Of a DNA stretch of 64,000 nt, positions 1 to 8,078 are shown one piece after another (position 1 is the stretch's first letter; every line of letters begins with the position of its first letter). This DNA is from JAHJQZ01 sp963676075 (lineage in GTDB: Bacteria > Pseudomonadota > Alphaproteobacteria > Rhizobiales > Devosiaceae), in NCBI GenBank assembly GCA_963676075.2, contig CAXXNZ010000030.1, positions 1 to 64,000 of the forward strand, written 5' to 3'. The position numbers were made by a program, and so were the translations under genes. The notes beneath the pieces are model-generated. The model made no database searches. It was not told the origin of the DNA and worked only from the letters and a program-made list of their open reading frames with translations.

Positions 1-210
1 GCACGCACCGCTCGCGGCCGGCTGACGGCGCTTGACGGCGCCGAGGCCGAGGCCCGGCGGCTTGCCGGAGAGCGCACGCGGCTGGCCGTCGAACTCGATC
101 GCGCCAATGCCAATGCAAGGCGGCTCGACGACAAGGCTGCCGAGGTCAGCCGGCGTCTGGTCGAGGCCATGGAAGGCGTCAAGACGGTGCTGAGCGGGAG
201 TGCGAGCTGA
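1..210 (+). CDS. C-terminal part of a DUF4164-like coiled-coil protein (5' truncated by window edge)
   Basis: Reading from base 1 gives an open frame of 69 codons that ends in TGA. The peptide is almost entirely Ala/Arg/Glu/Leu heptad-like sequence, as expected of a coiled coil. Its stop overlaps the zapA start (TGATG), so the two are translationally coupled. In Rhizobiales a short coiled-coil protein of the DUF4164 type commonly sits directly before zapA, which is why I name it so; the family name is inference from position and composition. The start lies outside the window. Confidence 0.7.
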   Translation, partial: ARTARGRLTALDGAEAEARRLAGERTRLAVELDRANANARRLDDKAAEVSRRLVEAMEGVKTVLSGSAS

Positions 211-575
211 TGCCGGAAGTCTTTGTCGAGATTTCGGGCCGCAAGTATCGCATGGCCTGCGAAGAGGGCCAGGAGAGCCATTTGCAGGCCCTGGCTGCGC
301 GCTTTGATCGCATGGTCGAGGCGTTCAGGGGCGAGTTCGGCGAGATCGGCGACACCCGCCTGACCGTGATGGCCGGCATCGCCGTGCTCGACAACCTGGT
401 TGAGGCCGAGCGCAAGATCGTGGCGCTCAACGGCCAGGTCGAGGACCTCACTCGCGCTGGCGAGGATGTCAGCCGCGAGTTCGAGGAGATGGAGCACAAG
501 TTCGTCCGCAAGATGGACGACGTCGCCCGCCGCATCGAGGCTGTCGCCACCGGCATGGACGTGGTCGAGGACTGA
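210..575 (+). CDS. zapA: Cell division protein ZapA
   Basis: A 121-residue protein. The N-terminus (VEISGRKYRMACEEGQE) matches the ZapA globular head, followed by the conserved MAGIAVLDNL-type segment near residues 54-63 and a long C-terminal coiled coil. ZapA binds FtsZ in the cytoplasm and promotes filament bundling at the Z ring. The start codon overlaps the stop of the upstream coiled-coil gene. The position just before a 6S RNA and 5-formyl-THF cyclo-ligase is the classic arrangement for this locus in proteobacteria. Confidence 0.93.
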   Translation: MPEVFVEISGRKYRMACEEGQESHLQALAARFDRMVEAFRGEFGEIGDTRLTVMAGIAVLDNLVEAERKIVALNGQVEDLTRAGEDVSREFEEMEHKFVRKMDDVARRIEAVATGMDVVED

Positions 576-598
576 TCCTCACGTTCTGATGATTGCCG

Positions 599-627
599 CT
601 TGGAGATTGCCTTGCACAGCCCTATAT
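599..627 (+). promoter_or_regulatory. Sigma-70-type promoter of 6S RNA
   Basis: CTTGGA (599-604), a 17-bp spacer, then CTATAT (622-627). This agrees with the alphaproteobacterial housekeeping consensus CTTGAC-N17-CTATAT. The predicted start near 634 coincides with the 5' edge of the 6S RNA closing stem. Confidence 0.7.
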
Positions 628-633
628 CTCGGC

Positions 634-784
634 GTGCTGCCCGGTGCGTGTAGGAAACAGAATCCCCGGGGCCTTATCGATCTCTTAGGGAGCTGTCCCT
701 GACTGGACCCGTGGGTTCGGATATACGGCGCCCACCTACTTAGGTAGGTTCCCGGGATCGTCTTTCCCACGGCCGGGCGGCACT
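634..784 (+). ncRNA. ssrS: 6S RNA
   Basis: About 150 nt between zapA and 5-formyl-THF cyclo-ligase, the standard location of 6S RNA. The ends pair: GTGCTGCCCGG near 634-644 faces CCGGGCGGCAC near 773-783. The interior holds the family-typical segments GGACCCGTGGGTTCGGATATACGG (split 704-727) and CACCTACTTAGGTAGGTTCCC. 6S RNA mimics an open promoter and sequesters housekeeping RNA polymerase in stationary phase. A good promoter lies just upstream. The ends are estimated from base pairing by eye. Confidence 0.85.
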
Positions 785-824
785 TTCCATGGTTTGACCG
801 GCAACCACAGCTGGAAGGTGGTTC

Positions 825-1406
825 TTGAGCGAAAACCAGACCGAACAGCTGAAAATCGACTTGCGGCGCCAGGCCAGGAACCGGCGCGCCGATCTGTCGG
901 GCGCCGATCGCGACGCCGCGGCGCAACAGGCGGCGGTCCATTTTCGCCAGCACGTTCAGCCGGGCGAAAACGACGTCGTGGCGCTTTACTGGTCGATCCG
1001 AGACGAACTCGACACACGTCCGCTGTTGCTGGCGCTGATGGATGCCGGACTGAGCGTCTGCCTGCCGGTCGTTCATGGCGATAACGATCCACTGGTCTTC
1101 CGCATCTGGCAGGACGGCGAACCACTGTACGAATCCGGGTTCGGCACACTGGCCCCCGGTGACAACGCCCCGGAGGCAGTGCCCGACATCCTCGTCATGC
1201 CGCTGCTCGCCTTCGATGCCTCCGGCACCCGGCTCGGCTATGGCGGCGGCTATTACGACCGCACCATCGCCCGTCTTGGCAACAGGCCGCAGCGGATCGG
1301 CTATTGTTTTTCAGCCCAGGAATTGCCCGAAATCCCGCGTGCCGAGCACGATGCGCCACTCGACATGATCGTCACCGAAACCGGCATCCGGCGCTTCGAC
1401 AACTAG
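825..1406 (+). CDS. ygfA: 5-formyltetrahydrofolate cyclo-ligase
   Basis: A 193-residue protein that converts 5-formyl-THF to 5,10-methenyl-THF with ATP in the cytoplasm. The family signature GTRLGYGGGYYDR is present near residues 130-142, with the acidic PDILVMPLLAFD segment just before it. The start is TTG at 825, chosen because AAGGTGG lies about 4-8 bases upstream and the N-terminal helix (LKIDLRRQARNRRADLS) matches the family start. It follows 6S RNA and is probably co-transcribed with it, as in many proteobacteria. A dispersed repeat begins at its stop codon. Confidence 0.93.
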   Translation: MSENQTEQLKIDLRRQARNRRADLSGADRDAAAQQAAVHFRQHVQPGENDVVALYWSIRDELDTRPLLLALMDAGLSVCLPVVHGDNDPLVFRIWQDGEPLYESGFGTLAPGDNAPEAVPDILVMPLLAFDASGTRLGYGGGYYDRTIARLGNRPQRIGYCFSAQELPEIPRAEHDAPLDMIVTETGIRRFDN

Positions 1407-1460
1407 AGCATGGGCAGAAAAAGTGGGAACTGGTTTTCCGGTTCGAACATGCGGCCACCA
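1404..1460. repeat. Dispersed rhizobial intergenic repeat, copy 1
   Basis: Begins on the TAG stop of the preceding gene. The core AGTGGGAACTGGTTTTCCGG lies between arms GAGCATG and CATGC, so it is partly palindromic. The same core (AAAAGTGG..CCGGTTTT..GTTCGAAAATGCG) recurs near 12064, 24528, 26645, 30405 and 46481. Such elements are known to be abundant between genes in Rhizobiales. Confidence 0.7.
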
Positions 1461-1650
1461 AAGTGCCTTGTCCCTCTGTCCAGGTGCCCGAGAATGGTGT
1501 GAGGCGAGGCGCATGGATCAGGTTTTCCTTGCTTTTTTCCGCCAGCGACGCCAATTCGGAACCAAAGGCGCACGGGTTTGCGCATTTCCATCGGTGAGCG
1601 GCGTATAAGGAACGCGCCGCCAGATAATGTGAATTTGGGACTTTTTCTCA

Positions 1651-2466
1651 ATGCGAATTCTTTTTCTCGGCGATGTCATGGGCAAGGCGGGGCGTGATGC
1701 CATCACCAAGCGCCTGCCGGGGCTGATCGCCGACCACGGCTTCGATTTCGTCATCGTCAATGGCGAGAACGCCAGCCACGGGCGCGGGTTGACCGAGGGC
1801 CATTACAAGGCGATGCGCGAGGCCGGAACCGATGTCGTCACCCTCGGCGATCACGCCTGGGACCAGCGCGACACGCTGAGCTATATCGAACGCGAAACAT
1901 CGCTGATCCGCCCGATCAATTTCCTCGCCGGTGCGCCGGGGCGCGGCGCCATGCTGGTCGAGAGCCGCGCCGGCCACCGCGTTCTGGTCATCCAGGCGCA
2001 GGGCCAGGTCTTCATGCACCCGGTCGAAAACCCCTTCCACGCCGTCGAAAAGGCCATCGCCGATGCGCCCCTCGGCGATGTCGCCGACGCCATCGTGCTT
2101 GATTTCCACACCGAGGCGACCTCGGAGATCGGGGCCATGGGCCAGTTCCTCGACGGGCGCGTCTCGCTCGTTGTCGGCACCCACACCCACATCCCGACCG
2201 CCGACCATCGCGTTCTGAAAGGCGGAACCGGGTTGATGTCGGACGCCGGCATGTGCGGGGATTATGACTCGGTCATCGGCATGGAAGCCGACGAACCCGT
2301 CGAACGCTTCCTCACCGGCATCGCCCGCGGCCGCTTCATCCCGGCCGAAGGCGAGGCAACGCTTTCCGGGGTCGCGATCGAGACAGACGCGAAAACGGGC
2401 CTGTGCACCTCGATCCAGCCGCTGCGGGTTGGTGGGTCAATGCCGCAGGCCGTGCCGGTGTTCTAG
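1651..2466 (+). CDS. TIGR00282/YmdB-family metallophosphoesterase
   Basis: A 271-residue protein. The dimetal calcineurin-like residues are visible: LGDVMG at 6-11, NGENASHG at 39-46, GDHAWDQRD near 72-80, and GTHTHIPTADH near 178-188. The Bacillus subtilis homologue YmdB hydrolyses 2',3'-cAMP and affects gene-expression heterogeneity; the substrate here is not known. In Rhizobiales this gene commonly follows 5-FCL, as it does here. The length is normal for the family. The 244-bp gap before it holds a dispersed repeat and no other gene. Confidence 0.9.
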   Translation: MRILFLGDVMGKAGRDAITKRLPGLIADHGFDFVIVNGENASHGRGLTEGHYKAMREAGTDVVTLGDHAWDQRDTLSYIERETSLIRPINFLAGAPGRGAMLVESRAGHRVLVIQAQGQVFMHPVENPFHAVEKAIADAPLGDVADAIVLDFHTEATSEIGAMGQFLDGRVSLVVGTHTHIPTADHRVLKGGTGLMSDAGMCGDYDSVIGMEADEPVERFLTGIARGRFIPAEGEATLSGVAIETDAKTGLCTSIQPLRVGGSMPQAVPVF

Positions 2467-2566
2467 TCTACGTTATTGTTGCGCCGAAATGCACTCCAAC
2501 AGCTCGGTTGCAGCCGCCGTCATTTTCACGACAGCGGCTGCCGGGAGAGCACGTATCGGCACGCCA

Positions 2567-2956
2567 TCAATTGGGCTGCCGGATGTCGTAGGAATGGACG
2601 TGGTTGAAAAGGCCCTTGGGCAGCGTGTCGACGTTCTTGTCGATAAGCTCGCACGTGCCCTGCAGCGTGTCCTTGGAGCAGACGCGCACCGAGCTGTTTT
2701 CGCCAACGCCGATCGACTTGATCCGCGAGCGCCACCCAGCCGGGACGGCAGCGACGCTGCGCTGGCCGGCTTCGCAGAAGAACGTGCCGGTCTGCGCCTC
2801 GCCCGAGTAAAAGCAGACGGTCGGCACCGGGTCGGACAGTTCCTGGCCGCCGGACGTGGGGCAGGGGCGTCCGGGGACGCACTGCGCGTAGGCGCTGCTC
2901 GCCAGAGGCAGAGCGAAAAGGCTGAGGGCGAGTGCTGCGAAAATGTTCTTGTTCAT
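2567..2956 (-). CDS. Small secreted cysteine-rich protein, beta/gamma-crystallin or I36-inhibitor-like
   Basis: A 129-residue protein with a clear signal peptide (MNKNIFAALALSLFALPLASSAYAQ, cleavage after AYA). The mature part has six cysteines and two repeated motifs, VCFYSGEAQTGTFFCEAGQ and VRVCSKDTLQGTCELIDK. These resemble the Greek-key motifs of crystallin-like domains and of peptidase inhibitor family I36. It is probably periplasmic or exported. It is convergent with the YmdB gene. The function is not recognised, and the family suggestion is only a resemblance. Confidence 0.7.
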   Translation of the reverse strand: MNKNIFAALALSLFALPLASSAYAQCVPGRPCPTSGGQELSDPVPTVCFYSGEAQTGTFFCEAGQRSVAAVPAGWRSRIKSIGVGENSSVRVCSKDTLQGTCELIDKNVDTLPKGLFNHVHSYDIRQPN

Positions 2957-3202
2957 CTGAGTTCCCGTTCGTTGTGTCCGGCGCTACGGCTCTGCGAGCG
3001 CACCGGACGGATGATTTTTCGGTCAAAGTGCTTGCCGCCAATTCGCATTGGCTTGCGGTAGACGGCGGCAGGCCCGAACAGGTTCAAAAGATTTTTGGAG
3101 AAATGAATTCAGCAGCTTTGGCAGGCTGCACAGGCAGCGCCAATTTCCCGGCGTGCCGGGATATCGGCACGTCGACAAGACATGGCTATTGCTGGCTTTC
3201 GA

Positions 3203-4093
3203 TCAGTCGTAGCTGAGCTCGTCGGCCTGAACGTCGACGTAATCCGGTTCCGGAGTCGTCTCGAACCGCACCGCCGCGATGCTTTGCCGGCCCTCGAGCA
3301 CCGCCTTCATCACACGATGCATGCCATCCATCAGCCTTCCCTCGGCGCAAAGGATGATGGGATGGTCGAAATCGACCTCGTTCATCAGGCGTATGTGTTC
3401 GAGAAGATCGCGGCCGCTTGGGTTGGCATTGTCGCCGCTGAACCAGTAGCTTTCGCCGAGCTCCGCGATGGTTTCTGGGGCAACAGCTTGGCGCGGCAGG
3501 TTTTTGCTGAGGGTGATCAGCCGGTGCACGTCCCAGGCATAATACCCCCTGGCGCTGGGGCGGAAGTGATACTGCCGGCGCAAGCCGGCCACGCGGGCCG
3601 GCGCCGTTGCCGGCCCTTTCGGCGACATCATCTCGTTCCAGCGGGCGGTGAGCGCGGCATAGCCGTCTTCGGGCTGGCGCGCATAGGCCAGCTCGTTGGC
3701 ACCGATTTTCACCCAGGGCTGCTTGCTCTGCGTCCAGATATGACCGGCGGGACGAAGCCAGCTGGTGTCGTCGAGCGTGCCCGCCTTGATGTTGAGCGTG
3801 TCCTTGTAGGCGCCGCGCCCATGAAAAAGACGCGTACCGCAATTCGGGCAGAACTCGCCGACAACCCCGCCGCTTGCGGACGGGCGTTCGTACTGGTGGA
3901 GCGCACCCGAGATTTCGAGGTCGGCCTTGCGCACCCGCATCGATTCCCCGAACCCGGACGAGGATTGTGTCTGACATTCGGAGCAGTGGCAGATGTAGAA
4001 AACCACCGGCGGCGCGCGAAGCGTGTAGCGCACGGCGCCGCACTGGCAGCCGCCTTGAATGGGGAATTCGGGCAGATCGATTTTTGCGTTCAT
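3203..4093 (-). CDS. Fusion of a GFA/CENP-V zinc domain and a ParB-like domain
   Basis: A 296-residue protein. Residues about 9-135 are a GFA (glutathione-dependent formaldehyde-activating-like) fold, with zinc cysteines in CQCGAVRY, CHCSECQ and CPNCGTRLF. After a short linker, residues about 165-296 form a ParB-like sulfiredoxin-fold domain (PIILCAEGRLMDGMHRVMKAV) that I know as a stand-alone small protein in alphaproteobacteria. The start at 4093 is preferred over an upstream in-frame ATG because AGGGA precedes it and because the longer form would run into yebC. It is divergent from yebC with an 81-bp gap. The reaction catalysed is unknown; GFA proteins are often annotated by analogy only. 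Confidence 0.8.
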   Translation of the reverse strand: MNAKIDLPEFPIQGGCQCGAVRYTLRAPPVVFYICHCSECQTQSSSGFGESMRVRKADLEISGALHQYERPSASGGVVGEFCPNCGTRLFHGRGAYKDTLNIKAGTLDDTSWLRPAGHIWTQSKQPWVKIGANELAYARQPEDGYAALTARWNEMMSPKGPATAPARVAGLRRQYHFRPSARGYYAWDVHRLITLSKNLPRQAVAPETIAELGESYWFSGDNANPSGRDLLEHIRLMNEVDFDHPIILCAEGRLMDGMHRVMKAVLEGRQSIAAVRFETTPEPDYVDVQADELSYD

Positions 4094-4174
4094 TGAAGGT
4101 CCCTTTTGACCGGCGCTCGGGCTTCTCCTATAAGCACGTCCAATTTCTCCACAACGGGATGACGTAGAGGCAAC

Positions 4175-4921
4175 ATGGCCGGCCATTCACACGCCAAGAA
4201 CATCATGCACCGCAAGGGCAAATCCGACGCGATCCGCTCCAAGCAGTTTTCCAAGCTTTCAAAGGAAATCACTGTGGCGGCGAAGATGGGCATGCCCGAT
4301 CCCGACTTCAATCCGCGTCTACGCCTGGCGATCCAGAACGCCAAGGCGCAGTCCATGCCCAAGGACAACATCGCTCGCGCCGTCAACAAGGCCTCGACCG
4401 ATACTGAGAGCTACGAAGAGATCCGCTACGAGGGCTACGGTCCGGGCGGGGTGGCGATCATCGTCGAGGCGCTGACCGACAACCGCAACCGCACCAATGC
4501 CAATCTCAAGGCGATCTTTTCCAAGAACGGCGGCGCCATGGGCGAATCCAATTCGGTCGCCTTTATGTTCGACCGCGTCGGCGAGATCGATTATCCGGCC
4601 TCCGCCGGTTCCGCCGATGCCGTTATGGAAGCGGCGATCGAGGCGGGCGCCGACGATGTCGAATCCGACCCCGAAGAGGGGCACACCATCTATTGCGCCT
4701 TCGAGGCGATCGGCGATGTCTCGACCGCTCTTGCCGCCTCCCTTGGCGAAGCCGAGTCGGTCAAGCCGGTGTTCAAGCCGCAGAACTATGTCGAGGTCGA
4801 CGCCGACAGGGGCGCCACCCTGATGAAGCTGATCGACGCGCTCGAGGACGACGACGACGTCCAGAACACCTACGCCAATTTCGACATGAGCGACGAGGTT
4901 CTGGCCAAGCTCGATCGCTAG
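4175..4921 (+). CDS. yebC: YebC/PmpR-family regulator or translation factor
   Basis: A 248-residue protein opening MAGHSHAKNIMHRKGKSDA, the hallmark of the family, with the acidic C-terminal domain ending in an EDDDDVQNTYANFDM motif. YebC proteins were long annotated as DNA-binding regulators; more recent work on family members shows a role in relieving ribosome stalling at proline-rich stretches. In alphaproteobacteria yebC is often near ruvC, and here ruvCAB begins 2 kb downstream. The length is normal. A palindromic repeat follows its stop. Confidence 0.93.
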   Translation: MAGHSHAKNIMHRKGKSDAIRSKQFSKLSKEITVAAKMGMPDPDFNPRLRLAIQNAKAQSMPKDNIARAVNKASTDTESYEEIRYEGYGPGGVAIIVEALTDNRNRTNANLKAIFSKNGGAMGESNSVAFMFDRVGEIDYPASAGSADAVMEAAIEAGADDVESDPEEGHTIYCAFEAIGDVSTALAASLGEAESVKPVFKPQNYVEVDADRGATLMKLIDALEDDDDVQNTYANFDMSDEVLAKLDR

Positions 4922-4953
4922 AGCAGGCCTTCTTGTGTCGAAGCGCCGCTTTT

Positions 4954-5105
4954 CTCCCTCCCCTTGATGGGGAGGGTGCCCGGCGAAGCCGGGTCGGGTG
5001 GGGTGGGGCCACAGGCATCGGCGCAGTACCCCCCACCCAGGCTCACGACGGACTTAGCAAGGGCTAAGTCCTGTTCGCCAACCCTCCCCACAAGGGGGAG
5101 GGAGG
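4954..5105. repeat. GC-rich dispersed palindromic repeat (CTCCCTCCCC...GGGGGAGGGAGG)
   Basis: The outer arms CTCCCTCCCCTTGATGGGG (from 4954) and CCCCACAAGGGGGAGGGAG (to 5104) are inverted copies. The centre holds a perfect hairpin GGACTTAGC-AAGG-GCTAAGTCC at 5051-5072. Elements of this type are widely dispersed between genes in Devosia/rhizobial genomes. A related copy lies near 13757-13905. There is no coding potential. Confidence 0.6.
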
Positions 5106-5135
5106 CAGTGGGTGCCGCCCTGTTTCATGTTCGGC

Positions 5136-5894
5136 CTAGCCGCCGCGCAGGATGGGGTCGAGGATCGGCAGCCCGATGATCGCCGACAAGACGATCAACC
5201 CATAGGCGAGGGCGCGGAACTGGGTCTCGCTGGCGCGAAGATGAAGGCGGGCGCCGGACCATATGGCAAGGGCATAGACCGGCGCTGAGATGAGCGCGAC
5301 AAAGGCCAGCCGCGCCGTGATCAGCCCGGCGAATGCATATGAAACAAGCCCGGTGACGGCGGTGAAGGTGAAAAAGGCGATGAGATTGGCGCGCAGCACG
5401 CTCTTGTCGGCCGGACCCGACATCCAGTAGGTGATGACCGGCGGGCCGGCAATGCCGGCGGTGCCGCCGAATATGCCGGCAATGGCGCCGATCAGCGCCG
5501 AGACCAGGGCTTTCGGCCTGCCTTGATAGCGCCAGCCCGACATCAGCAGCATCAGCATCAGCACGACGATACCGCTCAGCGCCCAGCGCAGCGTCACCGG
5601 ATCGCCATGAGTGAGAATGGCCGCTCCGAGCGGCACTGTCAGTACGGCGGCGAGCCCCGCCGGCAGCACCGTCGGCCAGTCGGCGCGGCGAAAGGCGGGC
5701 GGCAGCATCGGCAGGGTGATGATGAAATCGACGACGCCGAGCATCGGCACGGCAAGCGTCGGCCCGAGAATGGCGCTGGCAACCGGAATGGCGATCAACC
5801 CGCCGCCGAAGCCGGTGAAACCACGCACGAACCCGGCAAGGAACAGCGTTGCGAGCAGCACTGTGAGGGAGACGGCGTTTGGAAGAATGGGCAC
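5136..5894 (-). CDS. TauE/SafE-family sulfite/anion permease
   Basis: A 252-residue, very hydrophobic protein with about eight membrane segments. The N-terminal signature GFVRGFTGFGGGLIAIP (residues about 21-37) and the second half-repeat ALIGAIAGIFGGTAGIAGPP (about 132-151) are typical of TauE/SafE (DUF81) transporters. Family members export sulfite or organosulfur compounds, but the substrate cannot be told from the sequence. It is transcribed alone, convergent with yebC across the GC-rich repeat. A second, only distantly similar TauE/SafE gene lies at 47965-48711. Confidence 0.88.
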   Translation of the reverse strand: MPILPNAVSLTVLLATLFLAGFVRGFTGFGGGLIAIPVASAILGPTLAVPMLGVVDFIITLPMLPPAFRRADWPTVLPAGLAAVLTVPLGAAILTHGDPVTLRWALSGIVVLMLMLLMSGWRYQGRPKALVSALIGAIAGIFGGTAGIAGPPVITYWMSGPADKSVLRANLIAFFTFTAVTGLVSYAFAGLITARLAFVALISAPVYALAIWSGARLHLRASETQFRALAYGLIVLSAIIGLPILDPILRGG

Positions 5895-5974
5895 GGCGAG
5901 CCTGTCTTTGAAGACGGTCTCCTATCTCCGCCCGGTCGGCAAGGCAAGACGGTCAAATCGATGCAGTCCGGTGC

Positions 5975-6742
5975 TCAGGCTGCGAGGGTCGATGTTTCGA
6001 CTTCGATGCGGTTGCGGCCCTGCGATTTGGCCAGGTAGAGGCGCGTGTCAGCCTGCTTGAACAGCGAGGCGAAATCTTCGCGCTGCCGGGCAAAGGCGAC
6101 ACCGATGCTGACCGACAGGGTCTGTTCTTCGCCCAAGGGGCTGAACGGGCACTGTTCGACGGCAATGCGGCAGGCCTCGGCCGCAAGGATCGCCTCGTCC
6201 GGGGCGACGTCGGACATGAAGATGCCGAATTCCTCGCCGCCAAGGCGACCCAACAGACCTTTTCCCTTCAGCGTAACGCGCAAGGTGTCTGCTATCCTGA
6301 CCAGGGCGAGATCGCCGGCCTGATGGCCGAACTTGTCGTTGATCGATTTGAAATGATCGACGTCGATGACCAGCAGCACAGACGTGCGCGAGACGCTGCG
6401 TCCCGTCTCACCAAACAGCAGTTTTTCCACGTCGGTCACGAAGGCGCCGCGGTTAAGGGCGCCGGTCAGGAAATCGGTGGTGGCGAGTTCGTGCAGCTCG
6501 ATGTTGAGCAGGTGCATCTGCTGCAGCTCGACGGCAAGGACCCCGTAAAGTGGCACTGTCAGAACGACGGCCAGCCCGATGGAGGTATAATAGTCCACGG
6601 CAATCGTCGGTCGGCCCGCCATGGAATTGGAGACAAGTGTGCCGAACACCGTCAGCACAACCACGACGAGCGTGGTCAAGCCGGTGTTCTGCAACACCTT
6701 TCGCCAGCTCTTTGCCGGCAGTTCAGGAATCCAAGTGGGCAT
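5975..6742 (-). CDS. Membrane-anchored GGDEF-domain diguanylate cyclase
   Basis: A 255-residue protein with two predicted membrane helices (TTLVVVVLTVFGTLV and IGLAVVLTVPLYGVLAVEL), then a GGDEF domain from TTDFLTGALNRGAF onward. The active-site loop reads GRLGGEEF, an accepted GGEEF variant, so cyclic-di-GMP synthesis is plausible. The product-inhibition I-site (RxxD five residues before the loop) is absent; KGKG stands there. The start at 6742 is preferred over one ten codons upstream because AGAAGG precedes it at good spacing. No sensor domain is present beyond the two helices. Confidence 0.85.
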   Translation of the reverse strand: MPTWIPELPAKSWRKVLQNTGLTTLVVVVLTVFGTLVSNSMAGRPTIAVDYYTSIGLAVVLTVPLYGVLAVELQQMHLLNIELHELATTDFLTGALNRGAFVTDVEKLLFGETGRSVSRTSVLLVIDVDHFKSINDKFGHQAGDLALVRIADTLRVTLKGKGLLGRLGGEEFGIFMSDVAPDEAILAAEACRIAVEQCPFSPLGEEQTLSVSIGVAFARQREDFASLFKQADTRLYLAKSQGRNRIEVETSTLAA

Positions 6743-6957
6743 TCGGACCTTCTGTGTCCGTCTCCAGGACATTCTGCGTCCAAGAGAAATATTACTGATC
6801 CGGCCCGATGAAAATTGTGCTCAAACGGACAATATTATTTGACATTTTTTATCGTCAATATTTGAGCGACACATAGGGAATTGCCGGCCCGACCAGTCCT
6901 TTTGTGGCGCCAAAAAGCATGCTTGGCCGCAGGGCGGCGGGCACGTAACCTCCGGGC

Positions 6958-7464
6958 ATGACATCGACAACGCGAATCATTGGCATTGATCCGGGCCTCA
7001 GGCGCTGTGGCTGGGGTATTATCGAGAGCACCGGCAACCGGTTGGTCTTCATTGCCGCCGGTACGCTGACGCAACCGGTTTCCGGGCCACTGGCCGAGCG
7101 GCTGGTGGCGCTGCACAACGGACTTGTCGAGGTGCTGTCGCGCTTTTCGCCGGATGAGGCGGCGGTCGAGGAGACTTTCGTCAACCAGGGCGCGCGCTCG
7201 GCGCTGATCCTCGGGCAGGCGCGTGGCGTGGCGCTGATGACGCCGGCCCTTGCCGGGCTGGCGGTTAACGAATATGCCGCCAATCTCATCAAGAAATCGG
7301 TTGTCGGCACCGGTCATGCCGACAAGAACCAGGTGCAACTCATGGTCAAGACACTTCTGCCGCAGGCCGATTTCAAGGGCGCGGACGCTGCCGATGCGCT
7401 GGCCATTGCCATCTGCCATGCCCATCACCGCACCCTGAACACGCTCACGGCGGCCGCACGATGA
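6958..7464 (+). CDS. ruvC: Crossover junction endodeoxyribonuclease RuvC
   Basis: A 168-residue Holliday-junction resolvase of the RNase H fold. The catalytic acids are seen in IIGIDPGLRRCGWG (Asp near residue 10), VEETFVN (Glu near 71-72) and the C-terminal GADAADALAIAICH (two Asp). It acts with RuvAB in recombinational repair. Its stop overlaps the ruvA start by four bases (ATGA), so the genes are coupled. The length is typical for alphaproteobacteria. Confidence 0.96.
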   Translation: MTSTTRIIGIDPGLRRCGWGIIESTGNRLVFIAAGTLTQPVSGPLAERLVALHNGLVEVLSRFSPDEAAVEETFVNQGARSALILGQARGVALMTPALAGLAVNEYAANLIKKSVVGTGHADKNQVQLMVKTLLPQADFKGADAADALAIAICHAHHRTLNTLTAAAR

Positions 7465-8078
7465 TTGGCAAGCTCAAGGGGCTGATCGAGGAACTGGCCG
7501 ACGATCACGTCCTGATCGACGTCCAGGGCGTGTGCTACATCGTTTATTGTTCGGCCAAGACGCTGTCGCGCCTGCCGGGCAAGGGCGAGGCGGCTGAAGT
7601 TCTGACCGAGATGGTGGTGCGCGAAGACCTCATGCGCCTTTATGGTTTCGCCGATCATGCCGAAAAGGCCTGGTTCGCGCTTCTGACCGACGTGCAGGGC
7701 GTCGGCGCGCGCGTGGCTCTGGCCATCCTTTCCGTGTTGACCCCGTCCGAACTGTCGAGCGCCATTGCGCTCCAGGACAAGGCCTCGGTCGGACGCGCCA
7801 ATGGCGTCGGCCCCAAGCTGGCCCAGCGCATCGTCTCCGAATTGAAGGGCAAGGTCCCCGATATCGCCGGCGTCGATGCCGGTACGCTCGGGCTGCAGCA
7901 GGCGCTCGGCGAGGGTGCCGCCCGGTCCAACATCACCGATGCCGTTTCGGCCCTGACCAATCTCGGCTATTCGAGCCAGCAGGCCAGTGCCGCGCTCGCC
8001 CGCATCACCGCCCGCGAAGGCGACGATCTGCCGACCGAAAAACTGATCCGGCTGGGCTTGAGGGAACTGAGCTCATGA
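7461..8078 (+). CDS. ruvA: Holliday junction branch migration protein RuvA
   Basis: A 205-residue protein starting MIGKLKGLIEELADDHVLIDVQGVCYIVY, the standard RuvA OB-fold. Two helix-hairpin-helix motifs follow (LTDVQGVGARVALAILS and RANGVGPKLAQRIVSELKGK), and then the flexible linker and small domain III (AVSALTNLGYSSQQASAAL) that contacts RuvB. The tetramer binds four-way junctions. It overlaps ruvC at its start and the GNAT gene at its end, each by four bases. Confidence 0.96.
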   Translation: MIGKLKGLIEELADDHVLIDVQGVCYIVYCSAKTLSRLPGKGEAAEVLTEMVVREDLMRLYGFADHAEKAWFALLTDVQGVGARVALAILSVLTPSELSSAIALQDKASVGRANGVGPKLAQRIVSELKGKVPDIAGVDAGTLGLQQALGEGAARSNITDAVSALTNLGYSSQQASAALARITAREGDDLPTEKLIRLGLRELSS

